Origin: CAZEIW01 sp964512305
GTDB lineage: Bacteria > Pseudomonadota > Gammaproteobacteria > Burkholderiales > Burkholderiaceae_F
DNA length: 9,251 bases
Assembly (NCBI GenBank): GCA_964512305.1
Contig: CAZEIW010000010.1
Location: forward strand, 1 to 9,251
Reading direction: 5' to 3'
In this document: positions 1 to 5,426 of the stretch, piece after piece
How positions within the stretch are numbered: the stretch's first letter is position 1
Layout of the letters: every line of letters starts with the position of its first letter
Notes under the pieces: model-generated
The model's input: the letters and a program-made list of their open reading frames with translations, nothing else
What the model was told of the DNA's origin: nothing
Database searches by the model: none
Made by a program: the position numbers and the translations under genes

Positions 1-543
1 CCGATTCCCCCGTCCGGATCGGACATCGTGCAGAAGCGCCTGTTCGCCGATCGCTGGTCCCTGTTCTACGACCCCGACCACGGCCGGGCCCCGCGGACGC
101 TCGCCGAGTTCAGCGCCGCGCGCCACGTGACCGTGATGTTCGAGGGTCACGAGCGCCTGGAGTTCGACAAGGCGCTCGACGCGCGCGGAATCGAGCGCGA
201 GATCGCCGTGAGCGTGCCGAACTTCTCCGGCGTGGCGGCGTTCCTGCGCGGCACCCCGATGGTGGCGTCGCTGCCGGGGCTGCTGCACACGGGCTCGATG
301 AAGGGCTTCGGGTGCGCGCCGCTGCCGTTCGAGTTCCCCGAGCTGCCGATGTACATGGTCTGGCACCACCGCAACCGCCAGGACCCGGCGCACCTGTGGC
401 TGCGCGCCGCGCTGGTCGAAGTGGTGCGGCGCACGCTCGGCGTCGAGCCCGACGCGTTGCCGGATAACGGGGGCGCGCCTCCGCCGCAAGACGGCGGCAC
501 CGCGTTTCGGCCGCCGCCGAGGACTTCGGTTACGCCGGCTTGA
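1..543 (+). CDS. LysR-type transcriptional regulator, C-terminal part (5' end outside window)
   Basis: The frame is open from the first base to a TGA at 541-543, so the gene starts upstream and the DNA-binding helix-turn-helix is not visible. What remains resembles the effector-binding (periplasmic-binding-protein-like) domain of LysR regulators. An early 'DIVQKRLFADRWSLFYDPDH' stretch matches the usual 'd-iv...Lf.d....v...dHp' segment. Later come 'SVPNFSGVAAFLRGTPMVASLPG' type residues and a closing 'MVWHHRNRQDPAHLWLRAAL' stretch, as expected for the end of subdomain II. Such proteins are cytoplasmic regulators responding to a small ligand; the ligand and target genes cannot be told here. 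The last ~25 residues are Pro/Gly-rich, unlike the family, and run 14 bases into the convergent ltaE gene. Family assignment is firm; function is open. Confidence 0.88.
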   Translation, partial: PIPPSGSDIVQKRLFADRWSLFYDPDHGRAPRTLAEFSAARHVTVMFEGHERLEFDKALDARGIEREIAVSVPNFSGVAAFLRGTPMVASLPGLLHTGSMKGFGCAPLPFEFPELPMYMVWHHRNRQDPAHLWLRAALVEVVRRTLGVEPDALPDNGGAPPPQDGGTAFRPPPRTSVTPA

Positions 544-1549
544 AGTAGTCCAGGAAGGCCGTCAGCGCGCGCTCTATGCCGGCGGCGTCGACGTCCAGGT
601 GCGTCACCAGGCGGGTCGCCGGCGTCACGCGCGCCAGCACGCCCCGGCTGCGCAGGAATCGCGCCAGCGGCTCGCACTGGGCGGCCGGAATCCTGACGAA
701 CACCATGTTGGTCTGCGCCGGCGCCACGGCGAGGCCCTCGATGCGGGCCAGTCCCTGCGCGAGGCGCTGCGCATTGGCGTGGTCCTCGGCCAGGCGCGCG
801 ACGTTGTGCTCCAGCGCGTAAAGCCCCGCGGCGGCCAGCACGCCCGCCTGCCGCATGCCGCCGCCGAGCATCTTGCGCGGGCGGTGCGCGCGCGCGATGA
901 AATCCGCCGTTCCCAGCAGCACGGTGCCGACCGGCGCCCCCAGGCCCTTGCTCAGGCATACGGACACCGAATCGAATCCGGCCGCCACCGAGGCCGGGCT
1001 GACGCCCAGCGCGGCCGCCGCGTTGAACAGCCGCGCGCCGTCGAGATGGGTCGCCAGCCCGCACTCGTGCGCGAACATCGTCGCCGCACGGCAGTAGTCG
1101 AGCGGCACGACCTTGCCCGACAGCGTGTTCTCGAGCGCGAGGAGCCGGGTGCGCGCGAAGTGCGAGTCGTCCGGCTTGATGGCTGCCTCGATCTTCTCCA
1201 GCGGCAGCGATCCGTCCGGCGCGTTGTCGATCGGCTGCGGCTGGATCGAGCCCAGAACCGCCGCGCCGCCGCCCTCGAAGCGGTAGGTGTGCGCCTCCTG
1301 GCCGACGATGACCTCGTCGCCGCGCTGGCAGTGCGTCATCAGCGCGACCAGGTTCGACTGCGTGCCGGACGGGCAGAACAATCCCGCCTCGAATCCGAGG
1401 CGCTCCGCCGCGACCGCCTGCAGCCGCTGGACCGTCGGATCGTCGCCGAACACGTCGTCGCCGACTTCGGCGTCGTGCATCGCCCGCCGCATGCCCGGCG
1501 AAGGCCGGGTCACGGTGTCGCTGCGCAGATCCACCACGTCATTCCACAT
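530..1549 (-). CDS. ltaE: Low-specificity L-threonine aldolase (PLP enzyme)
   Basis: This 339-residue protein matches the length and layout of fold-type I PLP-dependent threonine aldolases. They split L-threonine or L-allo-threonine into glycine and acetaldehyde in the cytoplasm, and work on related beta-hydroxy amino acids. Visible hallmarks are the N-terminal 'DLRSDTVTRPS' (residues 7-17), 'EVGDDVFGDDPTV' (28-40), the cofactor-stacking histidine H86 in 'QEAHTYR', 'HLDGAR' with D170 near 168-173, and the Schiff-base lysine K201 in 'CLSKGLGAPVG'. The ATG lies inside the end of trpE and the two genes overlap by 11 bases. A GAGGA about 8 bases upstream, within trpE, is a good ribosome binding site, so translation is probably coupled to trpE. 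The stop codon overlaps the LysR gene tail-to-tail. No specific regulation is visible beyond co-transcription with trpE. Confidence 0.95.
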   Translation of the reverse strand: MWNDVVDLRSDTVTRPSPGMRRAMHDAEVGDDVFGDDPTVQRLQAVAAERLGFEAGLFCPSGTQSNLVALMTHCQRGDEVIVGQEAHTYRFEGGGAAVLGSIQPQPIDNAPDGSLPLEKIEAAIKPDDSHFARTRLLALENTLSGKVVPLDYCRAATMFAHECGLATHLDGARLFNAAAALGVSPASVAAGFDSVSVCLSKGLGAPVGTVLLGTADFIARAHRPRKMLGGGMRQAGVLAAAGLYALEHNVARLAEDHANAQRLAQGLARIEGLAVAPAQTNMVFVRIPAAQCEPLARFLRSRGVLARVTPATRLVTHLDVDAAGIERALTAFLDYFKPA

Positions 1550-3041
1550 CGAAGCCGTCCTCGACCTGCTCGGCCGCGCGCAGCACCGCGCGCGCCTTGG
1601 CCTCGGTCTCCTTCCACTCCGACTCGGGCACCGAGTCCGCCACGATACCCGCGGCCGCCTGCACGTACAGCACGTTGCCCTTGATGATGCCGGTGCGAAT
1701 CGCGATCGCCAGGTCCATGTCGCCCGCGAAGCTCAGGTAGCCGACCGCCCCGCCGTAGATGCCGCGCTTGGTCGGTTCCAGCTCGTCGATGATCTCCATC
1801 GCGCGCACCTTGGGCGCGCCCGACAGCGTGCCGGCCGGGAAGGTCGCGCGCAGCACGTCGAAGTTGGTCATGCCGGGCTTGAGCGTGCCCTCGACATGGC
1901 TCACCAGGTGCATCACGTGCGAGTAGCGCTCGATCACCATCTGCTCGGTCACGCGCACGCTGCCGATGGTCGCGATGCGGCCGATGTCGTTGCGCGCCAG
2001 GTCGATCAGCATCAGGTGCTCGGCGCGCTCCTTGGGATCCGCCAGCAGCTCGGCCGCCAGCTGCGCATCCTTCTCCGCCGTGCCGCCGCGCGGACGCGTG
2101 CCGGCGAGCGGCCGGATCGCGACCACCCGATCCCCGCCGCGCGCTTCCGAGCGCACCAGGATCTCCGGCGAGGCGCCGACGATGTGCGTGTCGCCGAGGT
2201 CGTAGTAGTACATGTACGGCGACGGGTTGAGGGTGCGCAGCGCGCGGTACAGCGACAGCGGCGCGTCGGCGAACTGCTTGGTGATGCGCTGGCCGATCTG
2301 CACCTGCATCACGTCGCCGGCGGCGACGTACTCCTTGGTGCGCGCCACCGCTTCCAGGTAGGCGTCGCGCGCGAACTCGCGCTGCTCCGGGCGGCGCACG
2401 CTGGCGCGCGTGTGCGGCGGCTCGACGTGGCGCGACAGCCGCGCCGACAGCTCGCGCAGACGCGCGCGCGCGCGCGGGTAGCCCTCGGGCTGCGAGGCGT
2501 CGGCGTAGACGATCAGGTACGCCCGCCCGCTCAGGTTGTCGATGACCGCGAGCTCCTCGGTCAGCAGCAGCTCGATGTCGGGCAGGCCGAGGTCGTCGGG
2601 CCGGGTGCGCGCCAGCTTCTTCTCGAACAGCCGGACCGTGTCGTACCCGAAGTAGCCGGCCAGCCCGCCGCAGAAGCGCGGCAGCCCGGGGCGCAGCGCC
2701 ACCTTGAACTGCGCCTGGAAGCGCTCGATGAACGCGAGGGGGTCGCCGTGGTCTTCGCGCACGACCTTGCCGTCGGTCAGGACTTCGGTGCGATGGCGGC
2801 CGCCGTCGCCGATGAAGCTGCGGATCTGCGTGCGCGCCGGCAGTCCGATGAAGGAGAAGCGGCCGAAGCGCTCGCCGCCGACGACGGATTCGAGCAGGTA
2901 GGAGTTGGCGCTCGAGGGCTGGCTCTTGACCAGCTTCAGGTACAGCGACAGCGGCGTGTCGAGGTCGGCGAAGCTCTCGGTGATCAGCGGGATCCGGTTG
3001 TAGCCCTGCGTCGCCAGCGCGCGGAATTCGAGTTCGGTCAT
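1539..3041 (-). CDS. trpE: Anthranilate synthase component I
   Basis: TrpE converts chorismate plus ammonia, supplied by the glutaminase TrpG, to anthranilate, the first committed step of tryptophan synthesis. The 500-residue length is normal. The N-terminal domain carries 'SYLLES' at 47-52, the site where Trp binds for feedback inhibition in characterised TrpE proteins. The chorismate-binding domain shows 'LNPSPYMYYY' at 271-280, 'RPLAGTRPRGG' at 310-320, 'ERAEHLMLIDLARND' at 338-352 and 'GTLSGAPKVRAMEI' at 404-417. The start at 3041 (MTELEF...) fits the N-terminus I expect of proteobacterial homologues, although no clear Shine-Dalgarno precedes it. It lies 250 bases after gph, with a possible attenuator in the gap. 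ltaE follows with overlap. trpG, trpD and trpC are absent here, so the TrpG partner must be encoded elsewhere. Feedback residues appear intact. Confidence 0.97.
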   Translation of the reverse strand: MTELEFRALATQGYNRIPLITESFADLDTPLSLYLKLVKSQPSSANSYLLESVVGGERFGRFSFIGLPARTQIRSFIGDGGRHRTEVLTDGKVVREDHGDPLAFIERFQAQFKVALRPGLPRFCGGLAGYFGYDTVRLFEKKLARTRPDDLGLPDIELLLTEELAVIDNLSGRAYLIVYADASQPEGYPRARARLRELSARLSRHVEPPHTRASVRRPEQREFARDAYLEAVARTKEYVAAGDVMQVQIGQRITKQFADAPLSLYRALRTLNPSPYMYYYDLGDTHIVGASPEILVRSEARGGDRVVAIRPLAGTRPRGGTAEKDAQLAAELLADPKERAEHLMLIDLARNDIGRIATIGSVRVTEQMVIERYSHVMHLVSHVEGTLKPGMTNFDVLRATFPAGTLSGAPKVRAMEIIDELEPTKRGIYGGAVGYLSFAGDMDLAIAIRTGIIKGNVLYVQAAAGIVADSVPESEWKETEAKARAVLRAAEQVEDGFDVE

Positions 3042-3098
3042 AGGAAGGCTGCCATGATGCCGCCGCGGCGGGCGGCGGACTGGGGTGTCATCGAAATC

Positions 3099-3148
3099 GG
3101 CGGGGCATCGCAGCCCCGCCCGGGGCGGCGCCGCCTGCGCGCGGCGCC
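3099..3148 (-). promoter_or_regulatory. Candidate trp attenuator: tandem hairpins upstream of trpE
   Basis: Read in the trpE direction, two perfect 8-bp stems with 6-base loops follow each other. The first is 3148-3127 (GGCGCCGC / GCGGCGCC) and the second 3120-3099 (GGCGGGGC / GCCCCGCC). Between them, 3126-3122 (GCCCC) can instead pair with 3117-3113 (GGGGC), which uses part of the second stem; the two folds are mutually exclusive. This is the logic of an attenuator: a first hairpin, an antiterminator and a terminator. A weakness is that the second stem is followed only by GATTTCGATG, not a real T-tract. Very GC-rich DNA also yields hairpins by chance. Confidence 0.35.
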
Positions 3149-3161
3149 AGAGGGCCGGTGG

Positions 3162-3287
3162 CTAGCGCCGCCAGCGCCAGGCTCCCTGGGCGCGCCGGCG
3201 CGCGGTCAGCGCCCGGCGCGATGCCCGGTGGCAGGACCCCTGATTGGATCCCCGACTGGATCCCAGTTCACGCCAAAGATCGGTCAT
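3162..3287 (-). CDS. Candidate Trp-containing leader peptide upstream of trpE (41 aa)
   Basis: An ATG sits 4 bases after the gph stop codon and opens a 41-codon frame that ends 120 bases before trpE. The peptide starts 'MTDLWREL' and ends 'GAWRWRR', giving Trp at 5, 37 and 39, with two TGG codons just before the TAG stop. It is rich in Arg and Ser and resembles no protein family. Trp codons near the end of a short ORF, followed by alternative hairpins and then trpE, are the hallmarks of a trp leader peptide; attenuation of trpE is known in Pseudomonas putida. Translation could be coupled to gph through the close stop/start. Against it: the peptide is long for a leader, a Trp-stalled ribosome would only reach about the edge of the first hairpin, and GC-rich DNA favours chance TGG-CGC runs. 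It may equally be a non-functional frame. Confidence 0.33.
   Translation of the reverse strand: MTDLWRELGSSRGSNQGSCHRASRRALTARRRAQGAWRWRR
3242..3265. repeat. Two adjacent 12-bp direct repeats after gph
   Basis: The plus strand reads gattggatcccc (3242-3253) followed at once by gactggatccca (3254-3265), a 10 of 12 match. A third, weaker unit may precede it. The repeat lies inside the candidate leader ORF, where it encodes the 'GSSR GSNQ' stretch. The 12-base period keeps the frame. No function is evident; replication slippage is the simplest source. Confidence 0.5.
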
Positions 3288-3291
3288 GGGC

Positions 3292-4017
3292 TCACACGGC
3301 TTCCGGTGCGGCCGCGCCGTTCGATGCCAGCACCCAGCGCACCGCGTCGTACAGGGTGGGCAATATAGCATCGACGGTATGGCGGCCGGCGAGCTGCAGC
3401 ACCGATTCGCCCTCGTTGTAGCCCGTGTCGACCAGCACGGCGCGGCAGCCGGCCGCCTCCGCCGCCTCGGCATCGTTGGCCGAATCGCCGATCAGGATCG
3501 ACTCCGACGGGGCGGCGCGCAGGCGCTCGCAGGCGGTGAGGACGAGCTCCGGGTGCGGCTTGCGATGCGCGACCTCGTCGCCCGCGACGACCGCGTCGAA
3601 CCAGCCGCTGAGGCTGGCCCGCTCGAGCAGCGGCAGCGTGAATTCGCGCGGCTTGTTGGTCACGCAGGCCAGGCGAAGACCGCGGGCGCGCAGCAGCCCG
3701 AGCGCCTGCGGCACGCCGTCGAACACGACCGCGCGCTCGCCGTTGACCTCGCGATAATGGCGCGTGAAGGCGGCCTTGCAGCGCTCGAACTCGGCGGCGT
3801 CGACGCGGCCCGCCAGGTCGTCGGCCATCGCGCGGTGCACCAGCACGTCGGCGCCCTTGCCGACGAACTGCGCGATCCGCGACACCGCCAGCGCGTGCAG
3901 GCCGAAGTCGGTGCGCATCCGGTTGACCGCTTCGGCCAGGTCGGGCGCGGTGTCCATCAGCGTGCCGTCGAGGTCGATCAGCACCGCGCGCAGCGCCGGC
4001 GGCGCGGCTTCGGTCAT
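3292..4017 (-). CDS. gph: Phosphoglycolate phosphatase (HAD superfamily)
   Basis: Gph dephosphorylates 2-phosphoglycolate, formed during DNA end repair or by oxygenase activity of RuBisCO, to glycolate in the cytoplasm. The 241-residue length is usual. HAD motif I is 'LIDLDGTLMDT', with nucleophile D15 and acid/base D17. Motif II is the Thr of 'CVTNKP' (T120), motif III the Lys of 'HRKPHP' (K153), and motif IV 'ILIGDSANDAEAA' (D178, D182). The helical cap lies between residues about 20 and 95. The start at 4017 puts the usual short lead before motif I; no strong Shine-Dalgarno is visible. The gene follows rpe by 30 bases and precedes trpE, the rpe–gph–trpE order familiar from beta- and gammaproteobacteria. 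Codons for residues 216-219 include a rare ATA that creates a -10-like motif. Confidence 0.95.
   Translation of the reverse strand: MTEAAPPALRAVLIDLDGTLMDTAPDLAEAVNRMRTDFGLHALAVSRIAQFVGKGADVLVHRAMADDLAGRVDAAEFERCKAAFTRHYREVNGERAVVFDGVPQALGLLRARGLRLACVTNKPREFTLPLLERASLSGWFDAVVAGDEVAHRKPHPELVLTACERLRAAPSESILIGDSANDAEAAEAAGCRAVLVDTGYNEGESVLQLAGRHTVDAILPTLYDAVRWVLASNGAAAPEAV
3362..3370 (-). promoter_or_regulatory. Candidate extended -10 promoter inside gph, for trpE
   Basis: On the minus strand TGC-TATATT (3370-3362) matches an extended -10 element (TGn plus a hexamer close to TATAAT). It is an A/T-rich island in otherwise very GC-rich coding DNA and uses the rare Ile codon ATA. No good -35 hexamer is seen at 16-18 bp, which extended -10 promoters can tolerate. 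Transcription would start near 3355, about 68 bases before the candidate leader ORF. Confidence 0.3.
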
Positions 4018-4047
4018 CGTGCGTCGCCCGGCGTGCCTGCGCCCGGA

Positions 4048-4752
4048 TCAGCGCGCAGCGGCCCCGGTGGCCTGTGCCGCCTCGATCGCGCGCTTCATCG
4101 CCGCGATCGTCGCCTTGTAGTCGCCCGATCCGAAGATCGCCGATCCGGCGACGAAGGTGTCGGCCCCGGCGGCGGCGATGGATCCGATGTTGTCGACCTT
4201 GACGCCGCCGTCGATCTCCAGCAGCACGGTCTTGCCGGTGGCGCGCGCATGGGCGTCGATGCGCGCGCGCGCGGCGGCGAGCTTGCGCAGCGACTCGGGG
4301 ATGAAGCTCTGGCCGCCGAAGCCGGGGTTGACCGACATCAGCAGCACGAGGTCGAGCTTGTCCATCACGTGTTCCATGCAATCGAGCGGCGTCGCCGGGT
4401 TGAACACGAGCCCGGCCTTGCAGCCCTGGTCGCGGATCATCGCCAGCGTGCGATCGACGTGCCGCGAAGCCTCGGGATGGAAGGTGATCACGTCGGCGCC
4501 GGCCTTCGCGAACAGCGGCACCAGCGCGTCGACCGGCTCGACCATCAGGTGGACGTCGATCGGCGCCTTGACATGAGGCCGGATCGCCTCGCAGACGAGC
4601 GGCCCGATGGTGAGATTCGGCACGTAATGGTTGTCCATTACGTCGAAATGGATCCAATCGGCGCCGGCGTCGATCACGGCACGCACTTCCTCGCCGAGAC
4701 GCGCAAAATCCGCGGACAGAATCGAAGGGGCGATACGGAAGCTAGAATTCAT
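4048..4752 (-). CDS. rpe: Ribulose-phosphate 3-epimerase
   Basis: Rpe interconverts D-ribulose 5-phosphate and D-xylulose 5-phosphate in the pentose phosphate pathway (and the Calvin cycle where present). It is a cytoplasmic TIM barrel of 234 residues, the usual size. Visible features are 'IAPSILSADFARL' (7-19) with the active-site Ser, 'WIHFDVMDNHYVPNLTIG' (33-50) with metal ligands H35 and D37, 'IDVHLMVEPVD' (65-75) with H68, 'LLMSVNPGFGGQSFIP' (137-152) for phosphate binding, and 'LEIDGGVKVDNI' (178-189) with the catalytic D181. The ATG at 4752 leaves the normal short lead before the first strand. The gene heads the rpe–gph–trpE–ltaE block and diverges from apaG. A -10-like TACAAT lies about 37-42 bases upstream of the start. 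Confidence 0.97.
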   Translation of the reverse strand: MNSSFRIAPSILSADFARLGEEVRAVIDAGADWIHFDVMDNHYVPNLTIGPLVCEAIRPHVKAPIDVHLMVEPVDALVPLFAKAGADVITFHPEASRHVDRTLAMIRDQGCKAGLVFNPATPLDCMEHVMDKLDLVLLMSVNPGFGGQSFIPESLRKLAAARARIDAHARATGKTVLLEIDGGVKVDNIGSIAAAGADTFVAGSAIFGSGDYKATIAAMKRAIEAAQATGAAAR

Positions 4753-4788
4753 GGGTGGGCCGTGACGTGCATCCGGGGAAAGGTGGGG

Positions 4789-4794
4789 ATTGTA
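4789..4794 (-). promoter_or_regulatory. Candidate -10 element for rpe
   Basis: TACAAT on the minus strand differs from TATAAT by one base and would place transcription start roughly 30 bases before the rpe ATG. No convincing -35 hexamer is found at normal spacing, because that stretch is GC-rich. The assignment rests on position and local A/T content. Confidence 0.35.
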
Positions 4795-4829
4795 TCGGTC
4801 GGCGGCGTACCCGCCGCGACCGCGATCCG

Positions 4830-4893
4830 CCCCGCGGTCTGCCCCGCGGTCTGCCCCGCAGTCAGCCCCGCAGTCAGCCCCGCAGTCTGCCCC
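4830..4893. repeat. 12-bp tandem repeat (5.3 copies) between rpe and apaG
   Basis: Plus-strand units are ccccgcggtctg (4830-4841 and 4842-4853), ccccgcagtcag (4854-4865 and 4866-4877) and ccccgcagtctg (4878-4889), plus a partial cccc. A degenerate copy (8 of 12 matches) may precede at 4818-4829. Variation is confined to two positions of the unit and neighbouring units match, as expected from stepwise duplication. The array fills much of the 185-base divergent region, which holds nothing else recognisable besides the rpe -10. It lies 44 bases before the apaG ATG, so copy-number change would alter spacing in both upstream regions. Whether a protein binds it is unknown. Confidence 0.93.
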
Positions 4894-4937
4894 ATTGACG
4901 AGCCTGAGCGAACCCCCTCCAGCGACGATCGGATCCG

Positions 4938-5312
4938 ATGGCCAAATACGAGTTCACCGTAAGCGTCCGGACGCGCTTCGTGCCCAAGCGGTCGAACCCG
5001 GCCGATGACGAGTACCTCTTCGCCTACACGATCCAGGTCGCCAACAGCGGCGAAGTCCGGGCGCGCCTGCTCTCGCGCCACTGGGTCATCACCGACGGCA
5101 ACGGCCACGTCGAGGAGGTGCGCGGCCCGGGCGTGGTCGGCGAGCAGCCGCTCCTGTCGCCGGGAGAGTCCTTCGAATACACCAGCGCGTGCCCGCTGCC
5201 CACGCCGTACGGCACGATGCGCGGCAGCTATCAGTGCGAGGCCGACGACGGCACGCGCTTCGAAGTGCCGATTCCCGAGTTCGTCCTGTCGATGCCGCGC
5301 GTGCTGCATTGA
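4938..5312 (+). CDS. apaG: ApaG domain protein
   Basis: The 124-residue protein is a full-length ApaG (DUF525), a small beta-sandwich protein. The family signature is nearly continuous from residue 63: 'GPGVVGEQPLLSPGESFEYT' then 'SACPLPTPYGTMRGSYQCEA', closing with 'FEVPIPEFVLSMP' around 108-120. In enterobacteria apaG is linked to cobalt/magnesium resistance phenotypes and sits with apaH; the biochemical role is not settled, and related domains occur in F-box proteins. No signal peptide or membrane segment is seen, so it is probably cytoplasmic. It diverges from rpe across the tandem-repeat region and precedes mltA on the same strand after 112 bases. The ATG at 4938 gives the usual N-terminus; the ribosome binding site is weak. 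Confidence 0.95.
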   Translation: MAKYEFTVSVRTRFVPKRSNPADDEYLFAYTIQVANSGEVRARLLSRHWVITDGNGHVEEVRGPGVVGEQPLLSPGESFEYTSACPLPTPYGTMRGSYQCEADDGTRFEVPIPEFVLSMPRVLH

Positions 5313-5336
5313 GCGCCGCCGGTGCGCCCGCGACAC

Positions 5337-5426
5337 TCAGCGGTCGCGCCCGTGGAACATCGTCCACCAGACGATGAACGCCACCAGCAGCACCGCTCCC
5401 AGCGCTTCCAGGTAGATCAGCCACAT
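5337..5426 (-). CDS. Probable single-pass membrane microprotein (29 aa)
   Basis: A 29-codon frame runs from ATG 5426-5424 to TGA 5339-5337, on the strand opposite apaG and mltA. The peptide begins 'MWLIYLEALG', continues with an uninterrupted hydrophobic stretch (residues about 8-20), has a Trp-Trp pair at 20-21 and ends in the short charged tail 'HGRDR'. This is a textbook single transmembrane helix with a polar C-terminus. Nearly every sense codon after the start ends in G or C, like the surrounding genes, and the plus strand here encodes nothing recognisable. I do not recognise a family and assign no function. Its ATG overlaps the mltA ATG, and its end lies 24 bases beyond the apaG stop. 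Only a weak purine stretch (AAAGA) precedes the start. Chance hydrophobic frames do occur, so expression is unproven. Confidence 0.55.
   Translation of the reverse strand: MWLIYLEALGAVLLVAFIVWWTMFHGRDR

Noticed and set aside
481..497. Hairpin CCGCCG/CGGCGG as a terminator for ltaE
   Set aside because: Six-bp stem with no T-tract on either strand, inside the LysR coding frame; likely chance.
3042..3291. TrpR-type operator or other promoter close to trpE
   Set aside because: I found no convincing palindromic operator or -35/-10 pair in the gap itself; the only promoter-like element is inside gph.
1287..3368. 693-codon open frame antisense to trpE
   Set aside because: Arg/Asp/Gln/His-rich low-complexity translation with no domain, lying opposite a certain trpE. 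Very GC-rich genes often leave long antisense frames open.
3244..4962. 572-codon open frame antisense to gph and rpe
   Set aside because: Covers two certain genes on the other strand and has a biased, domain-free composition; a shadow frame that also crosses the non-coding repeat.
4749..5336. 195-codon minus-strand frame across apaG with a 'TAGQTAGL' type repeat
   Set aside because: The peptide repeat is only the translated 12-bp DNA repeat, and the rest is antisense to apaG.
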